Below, one piece after another: positions 11,056 to 21,889 of a stretch of DNA of 64,000 nucleotides. Numbering within the stretch: the first letter of the stretch is position 1; each line of letters starts with the position of its first letter. The notes under the pieces were generated by a model, which was given only the letters and a program-made list of their open reading frames with translations, had not been told where the DNA came from and made no database searches. A program made the translations under genes and the position numbers. This stretch comes from Capra hircus (taxonomy: Eukaryota > Chordata > Mammalia > Artiodactyla > Bovidae): contig NC_030817.1 in the NCBI RefSeq assembly GCF_001704415.2, positions 35,661,550 through 35,725,549 of the forward strand, in the 5' to 3' direction.

Positions 11056-11999
11056 TGGAACTGCTTCAGGGAAAGCAGAGAGGAACCAAGCTGAACCTGC
11101 TTTGTCTTCATTCCTGGAATCTCTGAGAATTAACACAAAAACCTGCCCCCATGAGAATAATGTTCAGATGCTGTAGGAACAAACTCTAGGACCAAATTCT
11201 CTTCCGGTATTAGAACTCTATTGCACTGTCTTGTCTAAAGTGTGCTTATATTAATAGTTAGGATTCTACTTTACTTTAGAGATCTGTGGCAAAGGGACTA
11301 GTGCTAACTTTTAATATGGTGATGAAACTGTTTGTGTGAGATATCCAGGCAAGAACATGTTTGCCAAAGGAATGTCATTTCATGATGGGAAAACCTCCCA
11401 GCCCTGCTCCAGAGTGGTCTTATATTTCACTACCTATTTCACAGCTCCACTTTAAGTGGGTCCTTTTAGGAGATATGAGTTAAGACATCAAATGCAAATT
11501 AAAAAAAAACCAAACACTTTTTTTTTTTGAGGGGTCCAAAGCAAAAAGCAGAAATCCTTTTCAAAAACAGAATATACCACAAATTATTTCACTCATTTAT
11601 AGCCCCACTCATATCGGGTTTCAAGAAATGCTAGCAAACCCCCTGTGGACAGAAAGCAGCAACTATATGCCAAGTTAACAATGTGACCCTTATTGCAGAC
11701 ACAGCAGCATCTTTTGTAGAGGAAAGGAGGGGTGTGCGGCAGCAGGGGCAGACAGGGAAGGCTCCCTGATTTCATGTGCACAGATAACCTGGTTACAAAG
11801 AATAGGCCAGCCTTAAAGGGAGGAGAGGGGATCCTCACCAGGGACACTGCGTGGCTGAAAGATGGGTTTGTGGAGGAGGCATGTTCCCAGGCAGCCTTAG
11901 TGAATGCAGGTCACATGAAGTGGGGATGTCCCCTCAGGCTGTTTTTCTTTCTTTATGACAACAAATTTGTAGTTAATTAGGCTCTGGACTTTTTCTGGG
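11056..11999. other. intergenic or distal 3' region of MAPK1IP1L, nothing recognised
   Basis: AT-rich, single-copy-looking. A short A-run and T-run lie at 11500-11529. No gene identified; the distal end of the MAPK1IP1L transcript could extend here. Confidence 0.35.
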
Positions 12000-12699
12000 A
12001 AGCCCAGAATTGGGCCTAAAGATTAAAGTAAGTGAAAAAAACTGCGAAACCATGAAAATACATTAAAAAAAAAGTTTTCAGGTATAATACACAAAAGCAA
12101 ACAAGTTTATCTTAAAAAATATCAAGTATCACATCCATATACTATCCCTAATTATAATTACGTCTTAAAGCAACATTTGTCTTTGTTTACAAATACAGCA
12201 GCAGGTGATAAAACCTAACATCTCCAACGGATTGCTTACAGTTTATAATACAAACAAATGTATATGTGGCAAATCACATTTTAGGCAGTTTAACTTAAAA
12301 TGCATAGACAATTACATACATTAAATTTGTCATTATTAAATCAATGAAAAAATTACAATATCAAGGAAAAAATACAAAACCTTTATAGAGCACACATAAG
12401 AAGTCAAGTTTACTTAATGGCAACAAATCGGGATCTGCTGATCAGTGGCAGGCAGTGAAAGTGCCTTTATCCAGGGGAAAACTGAAGAGGCAAAACATCC
12501 CGTTACTCTGTGTGCTTGAATAGTTCCGTCAACAAACACTACAGTCTTGAAAAGCATTTTCTTACTTAAAAAAAGAAAAAAGGTATTCCATACTTTGTTC
12601 TTTAGATGCCCAAAGGCTAGTCCAAAACTTCCACCAGCAGGAATACTAAAATGTTTATCCAGGGAACTAATACTGGGTGTACTCATCAAATCTGTAATG

Positions 12700-12815
12700 C
12701 CTGCCCCTACCTAGGCTGTAAGCCTCTGAAGGGCATCCTCTTCATCTCTGTATCTCTGGCATCTGACAAAAGCACCTGGATTATGGACATTTAAGTGTCT
12801 GCTGAATGAATGCAG
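12700..12815 (+). mobile_element. L2-like LINE tail
   Basis: GCATCCTCTTCATCTCTGT and GTCTGCTGAATGAATG are the usual L2 3'-end wording; old. Lies antisense within the supposed MAPK1IP1L 3' UTR. Confidence 0.5.
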
Positions 12816-13422
12816 TCTTCAGAGGCTTTCTATTGCCAGAAGCTTGCATGGCCATTTCTTTAATACCAATTATTTTATTGGCAATTTTTGTTTTACCTGG
12901 CAGAATTCTGAAATTAAAAAGAACAGTGCCTGTCCTCAACACTAAATATTGCTCTATTAAGATAAAATTATAGTCTTCCCTGAAAGCCACCCACCACTTT
13001 CTATGCATAGTACAGTGGATCAGTGTGATCCATCTGAATTAAGCCTTATGCTTTTCAAAAACTTGAACACTTGAAGGTCTGTGCTTAGGTTTAATTTCCA
13101 AGGTTTATAAACCAGGCATTTTATAAATCTAGCACTATTCAGGGTGAGAAAGGAAGACACTGGCACGAATCTCCTCGAAGTGTAGGCAACTGACTGATTT
13201 GCAAGCTAGGCACAGTATTTTAACTCAAACTCTTGAGTAGAGCTATGTTGATGTACACAAAGTTCCAAAAGTTGTACATCTCAGTACAAAAGGTAGCACT
13301 AATAACTGTGAGGTAAAAATATCAGGGGCAAAACCGACTTGTCTCCTAGAAAATATTCCAATATCCCACTGTATCGGTGTGACAGACCACCCCCTTTCTT
13401 CTCTGCCCCTTTATTATTCTCT

Positions 13423-13566
13423 GTCCATGGAATTCTCCAGGTAGGAATAATGGAATGGGTAGCCATTCCCTTTTCCAGGGGATCTTCCTGACCCAGGGAT
13501 CGAATCTGAGTCTCCTGCATTGCAAGCTGAGCAATTACTGTCTGTCCATTACTGTCTGAGCCACCC
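13423..13566 (-). mobile_element. truncated Bov-tA inside the MAPK1IP1L 3' UTR, 12-bp target duplication
   Basis: TTATTATTCTCT at 13411-13422 and 13567-13578. Body has AATTCTCCAG and CAGGGATCGAATCTGAGTC, with a small internal duplication of ATTACTGTCTG near its right end. In the same strand sense as the transcript. Confidence 0.88.
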
Positions 13567-16457
13567 TTATTATTCTCTACTGAAAATGGTAAGCAATAAA
13601 ACTAACAAAGGAAGTAGGCCCTTTAGTAATTAAAAAATGCACTTATTCCTGAATAATCAATATATTACTTTACAGAAAACAGGGCTATGCAGTCAGAGCT
13701 GTAAACAGCTATCTTCAAAAGCATTAGGCCAAGTCTAGTAAGACAAGCCAAGGCATTGTAAGCACTTCTTTAAGGAGCCTTGATTTTTGAGGACTGTGTG
13801 TGTGAGTGAGGACCCAAGGTCTGTATTTGAATTTCTGCCACCTTTAGGCTCAACAATTTGAAAACCTAAGATCATAACTCCAGACATACTATTCCTCAAC
13901 ACATCTCAACTATCTCCATCAAATTTATCTTAAAGTTTCTGCTCTGAAAGTCCAAATGCCAGTATATTTACTGCATACCCCCTTAAGGCCAAACATACTT
14001 TCTAACAAGTAGCCTGTTCCACAACCCAATCTCAGCCTAGCATAATTTGTTTTAAAATATTCCCTAGTAAAGACAAAAAACCTTAGATGCTTTCTTCCAT
14101 TTTGCCCTTGAAACAACTTCTGCTTTTAACTCCACCCTGAACCCCAAAATACCTGCTGGCCCAGAGTACGTTTAAGAATTGAGATGTCCCTCCCCCAAGT
14201 AGAGAAATTCTACTTCCTTCAATTTTGATTCATTAAAAAAATTTTCCCAAGTATCAGTTGGAAAACCCTTAAAAAGCCAATTTTAAAATGGCAGTATCGT
14301 CTAGGGCACGCTGGGCAGTGTGGGTCGCAGCAGTTAATATAAGGGGTAGTAGTTCCAAATCTTGTATTCATGGCCCTTCAAATCCTTTAGCATAAGATTT
14401 TCTCATAATAATAGATTCCACAATTAAGATTCCCAAACTTGCTACCTCTTCTTCTTGTAGTCAAACATTATCCTCTCTAGTGTTAAATATTTTATCTAAA
14501 GCCAGAGCTGTCAACTTATCCCAAGGTAGGACAATGAAAATAAGCAAAAGGAGAGAGATCTTTGTTGCCATCTCACTTTTCCTATCATCCTTCCCAAATT
14601 AGCTAATATTATGATATTAACTGATAATTTAAGCTATGATACCTTCTAAGGCTACTGCCTTACAAACTGAAGGCTAGAACAGATTTCCAGAGTACTGTAG
14701 ATAGCTGCCACTTGTCCCTGCAAAGAAGTGAAAGAAAAAGATTGTGCCACTATGAAAAAGCTAACATTCCCCAGTCTGAAAATACCTAAACAAATTAGTT
14801 TCAATTCTGAAAGCTTGAATCTATCATTTACTTAAGGGAGGCCTAAATACTGAATGTTACTCTAGAAAGTTGACAATCTTGCTTTCTTAAAAGGAGGTAG
14901 CTAACAAACCATTAAACTGGCAGCATTTGGCATTCTTGACATTTTAACTATAAGAGAGATAAAACCACCAAATATTTTCTAAGCAAAAGTAAGAGCTCCT
15001 GCATAAATCTCTCATATATTGGTCAAGAAAGTCACAAATACATTTTAGTAACCTAATGGATACATTCAAAATTTCAAAATGCTATTGACAAGTAACATGG
15101 TCAGTTCTATCCCAAATCTAAAAATATGATTTAAAGATAAGGTGCCAAAAAGCTATTTTGAAGGTTACAAACAACACTTATTTTTAAGTAACACAGTCAC
15201 ACTACTTTAAACTCAATTGTAGAGATCTATACTTTATGATTATGCTCAGTGTTAGAGCTAGAGAATAATTTTTTGGGTGGCACTCATTCTTCTACCTATT
15301 TACCTGTCTTACTGTCAACAAATACAGAACTGAACTGTTAACCATAAGCACTTTACAAACAGATCCAGGAAAACGATGGGAGACACAATGACATAGCTTA
15401 ACCAGACTCTGAAAGACATTACCATATTTCGATCACACTTCTACAAAGAACAGTCATGTCTGTATGACTGAGGTTCTCTAAACATGACTTCTGTGTTTGT
15501 GATAGACCCCTAGAGGGGGCCAGTTTTCAGTATCAGGGAATTATGGGATGTGCCCCTTCTAAAAAATTGAGGGAAAGGGGACTACAGGAAGGGCCCTGTA
15601 GAAGAGTGTTTTGTGGGAATGCAAATTACTTATTACTATGAAGTAGTTCCCAGGTCTCCTCCAATTTGAGGTTCCAGACAAACGAGAGAATTATTTCCTC
15701 CTTGAGCTCTTCCCAAAGCAATATGGACAGTTCAATCTATTCTAAAACAATACAAAGAGATCACCAATTCTCTAAGAATATAATTTACATTTACACGTCG
15801 GCCTGCATTAAAAAGAAACAAGTTTCCACAAAGGGCATATTTTAGCACTGCATGGCCCATCTGGCTAAAAATAAGACTTATCAGTGGAACTAAAAACGAA
15901 GGAATAGTTTTCTCTAAAAGCTCAAGGATAAAAATGAACTCAACATCTGACAGTAATCACCAACAGTTTTAAAATGTATATCCAAATTTTAACCTCAGAA
16001 GGACCAGGTTTATTTATCCTGTAGAGAGAACAGCTCAAGATGTTGAGAAGCATCATTTGTTTAAATTATGACAATGTGATTGTTTTCAAAGTGTGTTTAT
16101 TTGGGGGAAAAAGTGATTATATAAGTGTTTAGTTTCATAATTTAAACAAATTGAAAAGTCTGTTTTAAACAAATTGTAGCAAAGAGCTATTCAATATACG
16201 TAATTACTTTAACTTTCCATAAAAACCAAATAAAAATCACATTTGAATGATTTCCGTTTACATTTTTATCTGATTGTATCCATCAGATGTACTATACATC
16301 CAAGCACAAGAGGCAGACATCTTCTGAGAGGTGCAAGAGTTGTTCTTTCATGAATGCCCTCTAAGAATAGGGAAACAGCAATTTTTATATATGCATTCAA
16401 GTGCATATATCTATGTACTTCAAAAAGCAAAGCGTCATCTCTTCATCCATTGTTAAC

Positions 16458-16469
16458 TTAATGGTAAGA
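16458..16469 (-). CDS. MAPK1IP1L: MAPK1IP1L last coding segment (Ser-Tyr-His-stop)
   Basis: Minus strand reads TCT TAC CAT TAA directly after a strong acceptor (long T/C tract ending ATTGCAG at 16471-16470). It supplies the C-terminal SYH of the family after a 970-bp intron (16470-17439). The rest of this exon is 3' UTR. Confidence 0.85.
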   Translation of the reverse strand, partial: SYH

Positions 16470-18831
16470 CTGCAATAGAAAAAAGAAAAAGTAAACTTCT
16501 AGATTTTGTACATGGAGTTTATTAACTCCTTGCTGTGACTTAAACTTATTGCTTAATAAATCCAAACAGCAAATCATCACTTATTCTGGCATACACTTTA
16601 CTAAAATATTTAAAACCATATATATATGGCAAAAAGTTACACTAATGAAAAGTTTCAGGGACACTTTATTAAAATTAACTGGTTGTGATTAATCTGGTTG
16701 GAGATCTGATTAGTCCTTTTAAGAATAAACAGATTTTCTTTTCCCCTGTGGAGAATGTGACTTGGCTCAATTCATAGGGGAACATGGTGCTTTTCTACTT
16801 GGTCATATGCCCAAGACAGGTCCTCAACTAAGATGTCAACCCTACTCCAGCTTGGCTGACAGTAGAGCACACAGCATTACATATAATTGGCAATGCAGAA
16901 GAGTAGGATAATCTTGAGCTCAGTACTGTGAAGGGTCTAACATAACCCTGGCTGAGAAACACGACAGCTGCGTGAACGATGGGCAACGTTACACATTCAT
17001 GGCTCTGGATTCTCTAAAAATCTACCTCTATATCTAGCCAGACTGCGAGAGATGACTTCCATTGAACTTTGTGCTTTGGTGTGATGCTATCAAAACACTA
17101 CTGAGAGAAGTTAAAAAAAAAAAAAAAAAAGTCCAATGAAACACATCTCTGAGTTTACCTCAAGAATGCTGTTGAGGATACCACTTACTACATTACAAAT
17201 CCTTTGAGGGATATCTGAGCAATTTTTGTATTTTTAATACCAGGAATACCTGTGCTTTCATCCTTTTAAATGCTTTATCTAAATTTGTCTGAAGGTTGAA
17301 ATTTACTTATTTTATATACACACCCCTTAAAAAAAAAAAAAAAAGGTTTAAAAGCTTTCTAATTGTCCATCCAAAACTGGAGACAGTTTTTCAGCTTATG
17401 GGACTATTACTGCATGTTAATAACAAATTAAACACTCACATGGGGGCCACCAGGCATCGGTGGAGCACCAGAAGGTCCTGAAGGCACTTGAAAAGGATTA
17501 TTGGGAGTGGGATACAGTCCTGGTGTGGGATATGATCCTGCAGGGGCAGGATACGGCGCTGGTGGTCCCCAGGCTCCTGGTGGCACAGTGCCCCACGGAA
17601 CAGGTGGGGCCGCCCCTGGTGCCTGGGGAGGAGGAGGAGCGGGGTATGGCCCTGGAGACGGATATGGCATATTGGGGGTGGGATACTGCCCTCCCATTCC
17701 TGGTGCCCAGGGTCCCGAAGACATGGATCCCCATGGACCTAAAGGACCAGCTGCAGTTGGATCTGTGGGTGCACCATATGGTCTTGGAAGCTCAGGAAAG
17801 GGCATATTTGGTGTAGGATATGGCCCAGTGGGGCCAGGGCCTGGATAAGGACCCCCAGGTGGGGGACACGAGGGTCCAGAAGGAGGAAAGGGAGCCGGGG
17901 GTCCCGGAGGCGGTCCGGTGGGAGGCACGGAGGGGTACATCCCTGTTGGCGTTGGTCCAAAAGGCACGGGGGAGGGTGTTGCACTTGGCGGGAGTCCAGA
18001 TGGCACGGCAGGTGGAGCACTTGGGTTATTCCAGGGGTTGGAACCTGGCCAGCCTTGAGGAGGTTGGCTGGGTTTTGTATTGCTCACAGCAGAGGTTTTG
18101 GCAGGGGAGTTTTCAGGTAGCGCATCTGCCAACTGGAATACAAAACAAGCATGTCTTATTGATCTTATTCAGGGACAGGCAATGCCATACACGATCATCA
18201 ACTTATGAAGGATGGTAAGCTATAAGGTCAGGAATTCTTCAAAAGCCAAGCTGTTCCGTTTAAAACCACCTCGTTTAATACAAAATTTAGGAGTTTCCTT
18301 GAATATCAGCTTTACAATGCAAATTCCTCAGAGAAGCTCAAGTTTTCTAAATACAGCTGATCAACACAGTATGAACTGAATCCTGGCTTTTCTTCAAACA
18401 AGTGACATACCTTCTCTGAGCTTTGGTTTCCTCATTTTCAAAACAACAGTTTAGGGTTAACCTGAGGCCTAAATGAGATAACTCACTCAATGCACTTAAC
18501 ACAGTGCCTGGTATACAATTATCAATAAATGTTGGCTATAATTAACACTATCCGGTTAAAAGAAAACAGAAGTAAGCCTTTAAAAAATTATACTTAAAGA
18601 TTCATCAAGAAATAAATACTACAGAATGCGTTTTCAAATATTATAGCTAAATAAAGACAAATCATCCATCAAAATCACATGCTAAAAAAAAAAAAGAAAA
18701 AGAAGAATCACAAAAAGCATTTCTTTTAAATTGGAAGACTTCGGGCCCACAGTTAGGACCATGTCTTTTTTCAAGAGCCAAAAAACTTATGAAGAATAAA
18801 TGCATCAACTTACCGAAAATTCATCAGACAT
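16458..18831 (-). CDS. MAPK1IP1L: MAPK1IP1L, MAPK-interacting and spindle-stabilizing protein-like (complete CDS, 3 coding exons)
   Basis: CDS is the complement of join(16458..16469, 17440..18132, 18814..18831), 723 nt, 240 residues plus TAA. The frame is continuous across both introns, and each has GT donors and AG acceptors with pyrimidine tracts. The protein is low-complexity and dominated by Pro, Gly, Ala and Tyr, with four YPTP motifs (two inside YPTPNMP) and many PxxP runs. No catalytic domain, signal peptide or membrane segment is visible. It starts MSDEFSLADALPE and ends GGPHSYH, which I recognise as the MAPK1IP1L (C14orf32) ends. From memory the human protein is 245 residues; this one looks shorter by a five-residue gap in the central GGPYP-GPGPTG stretch. 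The family role is poorly known; the name comes from similarity to a MAPK-interacting spindle protein. Gene order with SOCS4 and WDHD1 supports orthology. Confidence 0.93.
17440..18132 (-). CDS. MAPK1IP1L: MAPK1IP1L main proline-rich exon
   Basis: 693 nt, 231 codons, entered in phase 0 after an AG acceptor at 18134-18133 and left at a GTGAGT donor at 17439-17434. It encodes residues 7-237, almost the whole protein. The first codon is TTG (Leu7), so treating this exon as a stand-alone gene would give a false start. Reading through the donor adds Val-Ser-Val and then TAA. Confidence 0.93.
18370..18545 (+). mobile_element. MIR SINE
   Basis: TGAGCTTTGGTTTCCTCAT, AAATGAGATAACTC and CACAGTGCCTGGTATA follow MIR order in sense; in MAPK1IP1L intron. 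Confidence 0.7.
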
Positions 18832-18835
18832 TTTC
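18814..18835 (-). CDS. MAPK1IP1L: MAPK1IP1L start-codon micro-exon
   Basis: A 22-nt exon: four 5' UTR bases, then ATG (18831-18829) and five more codons, giving MSDEFS. On the minus strand it is preceded by a long T-rich tract ending in AG (18837-18836) and followed by a GTAAGT donor at 18813. Phase 0 to the next exon, which begins TTG (Leu7). The start context is GAAAATGT, A at -3. Confidence 0.85.
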
Positions 18836-18999
18836 CTAAAAACAAAACCAAAACAAAACAAAAAAAGAAGGAATATTTCAAAACCAGTTTATTATATTTT
18901 ATATTCTTTAAGGAATTATGCATATATTATTTAAATGGAATCTTAATAATTTATAAAATGACTTTCTTCATGTAGGAAAAATCTCCAAAATAGTTCATA

Positions 19000-19560
19000 C
19001 ACCTTGATAAACTTCATCCCTTTTTACTGGCTATACAGTATATAAAAGTGATCCATAATTTACTTTGTACTCTCAAGTTGGTGGCTGTTTAGGCTGTTGC
19101 ATTCTGAGTTTTTTAAAATGACGACACTGTGAACATCTCTAAACACCTATCTTTTTGAGTCAATTACGAGGAAAAAGCACTAGAAGTGAAATACACAGTC
19201 AACAGGTAAGGTCATCTAAAATCCATCTCAAAAAGGCCATCCCAATTTACACTACCTTTTTAAAGCTCCTCTTCACCACTGGATGTTACTAAATTTATAT
19301 ATCATTTTCAACGACAGGTTAAAGATTGGCATCTTGTTTTAACTTACATATGATTATTAATTAAGTGGAAAGTAGAGCATTATTTAAATTTAATACCCCA
19401 TTTAGACTTCTTTTTCTGTGAATATGCTTGGACCACTTTCTACTCATGCTATTTCCCAATCTATTCTAAGAAAGCAATCACTTTTTAAGTTTTTGCTTGT
19501 TCCTTGATTTCATATAAACAGAATAATACAGTATGTACTTTTTTTGCATTTGATCATTTT
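19000..19560 (-). mobile_element. old L1M-like LINE remnants, antisense
   Basis: Fragments such as AGTCAATTACGAGGAAAAA, CCCAATTTACACTACC and TTTCATATAAACAGAATAAT resemble antisense L1M 3' ends. Weak. Confidence 0.4.
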
Positions 19561-19571
19561 ACTAATTAGTA

Positions 19572-19700
19572 CTACTAGTACTAGTTTGACTCAGTTGTGT
19601 CCGACTCTTTGCGACCCCATGGACTGTAGCCTACCAGGCTCCTCCCTCCATGGGATTCTCCAGGCAAGAGTACTGGAGTGGGTTGCCATTTCCTTCTCCA
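19572..19700 (-). mobile_element. truncated Bov-tA with 11-bp target duplication
   Basis: ACTAATTAGTA at 19561-19571 and 19701-19711. Followed by a short TC run (19718-19731). Confidence 0.9.
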
Positions 19701-19861
19701 ACTAATTAGTAGTACATCTCTCTCTCTCTCTTTTTTTTGCTTTGTAAGACATTAAGGGTATTAGATGACACACAAAAAATTCATCTATGCTTTCTAATAT
19801 TCATACAGTTTAACTTGTTTAAAAATCTTGTTTTTCTTTCAAATAATAATTACTGAGTAAT

Positions 19862-20397
19862 CTTACTCCTTGGAAGAAAAGCTATGACCAACCTAGATAG
19901 CATATTGAAAAGCAGAGACATTACTTTGCCAACAGAGGTCCGTCTAGTCAAGGCTATGGTTCTTCCCAGTGATCATGTATGGATGTGAGAATTGGACTGT
20001 GAAGAAAGGTGAGCACTGAAGAATTGATGCTTTTGAACTGTGGTGTTGGAGAAGACTCTTGAGAGTCCCTTGGACTGCAAGGAGATCCAACCAGTCTATT
20101 CTAAAGATCAGCCCTGGGTGTTCTTTGAAAGAAATGATGCTAAAGCTGAAACTCCAGTACTTTGGCCACCTCATGAGAAGAGTTGACTCATTGGTAAAGA
20201 CTGATGCTGGGAGGAATTGGGGGCAGGAGGAGAAGGGGACGACAGAGGATGAGATGGCTGGATGGCATCACCAACTCGATGGACACGAGTTTGAGTGAAC
20301 TCTGGGAGATGGTGATGGACAGGGAGGCCTGGCGTGCTGCGATTCATGGGGTCGCAAAGAGTTGGACACGACTGAGCGAATGAACTGAACTGAATCT
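19862..20397 (+). mobile_element. BovB LINE 3' end
   Basis: Sense BovB from ACTCCTTGGAAGAAAAGCTA to the GACACGACTGAGCGAATGAA tail; ORF2 C-terminal part with frameshifts. In MAPK1IP1L intron 1, antisense to the gene. Confidence 0.9.
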
Positions 20398-20454
20398 ATC
20401 TTTTCTTAACTGACCCAACAAGCTACCTTTAACACATTCTACAGCTGCTATTGA

Positions 20455-20665
20455 TAACAAACACTGAATATCTATCTACCATGCTAAGTGCTTTAGGTGC
20501 ATAATCTCCCAAATAGATGCAGATTCTATTACCACTCCCAGTTTATAGCTGGAGAAAAGGAAGCTTAGCAAGTTAACTTGTTTCAAGTCACAGAGCTAGT
20601 GACAAACACTGAGATTCAAATCCAGGTACAGTCTGATTCCAAAACCATCAGGCCACAGAGCCTCC
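20455..20665 (-). mobile_element. MIR SINE
   Basis: Antisense MIR: GCTAAGTGCTTTAGGTGCAT, AAGTCACAGAGCTAGTGACA, AGATTCAAATCCAGGTACA. Confidence 0.75.
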
Positions 20666-20989
20666 ATCATTTCCCAAAGGTCCTGTGAACACTATTCTAC
20701 TGATCCACAGTATAACATTCCATCTTATTAGGGCAGCTTTATACTTTTAAACAAATTTTATGACCTACTATTACTATTTCTTCGGGTTTTCCTGACTATT
20801 GTCATGCTTCTTTTTTCTAAGTCACTTTGTGAAATAAACAAAAAATCCCAACAGCACAATGATAAAACAATTAATTTTACAGATTTAGGGGACATTTGAT
20901 ATATTTAAAATATAAAAATATTATCATTTGAGAAACAAGGTATATCATCCTGGTACCCATCACTGTCATTTATTATCACTCAATAGTTT

Positions 20990-21560
20990 TTAAAAATCAA
21001 GACTCATATACATTTTTTGTGAGTTAGGTTTCTAAATGGTAAACTTTTTTTCATGGTTGTAAACTGGGTCTTCCATTATGTTTTCTAATTGGTTGGCTGT
21101 TCATATATGGGAAAAGCCTTTTAAATTTTAGTGTATTACTTTTGTAAGCAGTGACATTACTGAATTATTTCTGAAAGTCTCTCAGTTGAGTCTCTGGAAT
21201 CTGCAGATAAAGAATTATGCCATTAACAAAAAATAATTTTACCTTCTCTTTGCAATGTTTATACCCTTTTTCTCTTTTGCATAAGCTAGAATTTAAACAA
21301 TGAAATGTTAAATAAGATAGTGCGAACACAGTAGTCTTCCCAACTCTCCTGGTAATGCTTATAATGTTTAAATATGATTCTCATTTTTAGTTTTGAGATT
21401 TTAAAAAATTACAGTAAGGAAGTTTCTATTTATACCTATTTTTGCTAGATTTGGTCCCTTTTTTTTTTTTTCGCTAACTTAAAAAAAAACCCACTGAATT
21501 TCTTCAGATTTTTTGTGCATCTAATGATTTGATCTCACAGTTTTTTTCTCTGCCCCACCA
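20990..21560 (-). mobile_element. L1 ORF2 remnant, antisense
   Basis: T-rich stretch with antisense L1 ORF2 wording (TAATTGGTTGGCTGTTCATA; AAGGAAGTTTCTATTTATACC). Old. Confidence 0.45.
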
Positions 21561-21685
21561 GTACACAATATAGTTATATATATGTTGCTTAATATTGAGC
21601 CATTTACAGAGTTTTAGTTCGTGTGGTATAGTTATTATGCGGAATGATAAAATGAACAGGAAGCCTGCAGTCACAACACCTATAA

Positions 21686-21772
21686 ATTCATAAGCTCTTA
21701 ATTTCATAAGATTCATAATTCATAAGATTCATTAATTCATAATTCAACAGCTCTTAAATTCGTAAGATTAAA
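21686..21772. repeat. imperfect AT-rich tandem repeat (TTCATAAGA-type unit)
   Basis: Recurring ATTCATAAGATTCAT, TTCATAATTCA and AGCTCTTAATTTCATAAGAT / AGCTCTTAAATTCGTAAGAT phrases in about 90 bp. Confidence 0.7.
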
Positions 21773-21889
21773 AAACACATCATGAATGTAGAGCAAATAT
21801 ATTTATCCATTTGTTTCCATGTTAAGGTTTTATACTAAAAAGTAACATCACACAACAGTAGATTCTTAGGACTAACACTTGAAAGAAAG

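Larger units (their letters stand above)
12000..16457 (-). other. MAPK1IP1L: probable MAPK1IP1L 3' UTR
   Basis: Downstream of the stop lies about 4.4 kb of AT-rich, mostly single-copy sequence, interrupted by a truncated Bov-tA at 13.4-13.6 kb and an L2-like patch near 12.7-12.8 kb. Possible minus-strand poly(A) signals (plus-strand TTTATT or TTTAAT) occur near 12860, 12875, 13090, 16010 and 16097. The true end is not determined by sequence alone; the left limit is a guess from where the repeat-poor stretch ends. Confidence 0.35.

Noticed and set aside
17428..18132. Stand-alone 234-residue MAPK1IP1L gene starting at the exon's first codon
   Set aside because: That codon is TTG (Leu) directly after a splice acceptor; the true start is in the upstream micro-exon, and the last three residues come from reading past the donor.
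17460..18218. Three long plus-strand ORFs (up to 132 codons) opposite the MAPK1IP1L main exon
   Set aside because: They are mirror frames of a Pro/Gly-rich, stop-poor coding exon on the minus strand and show no family resemblance of their own.
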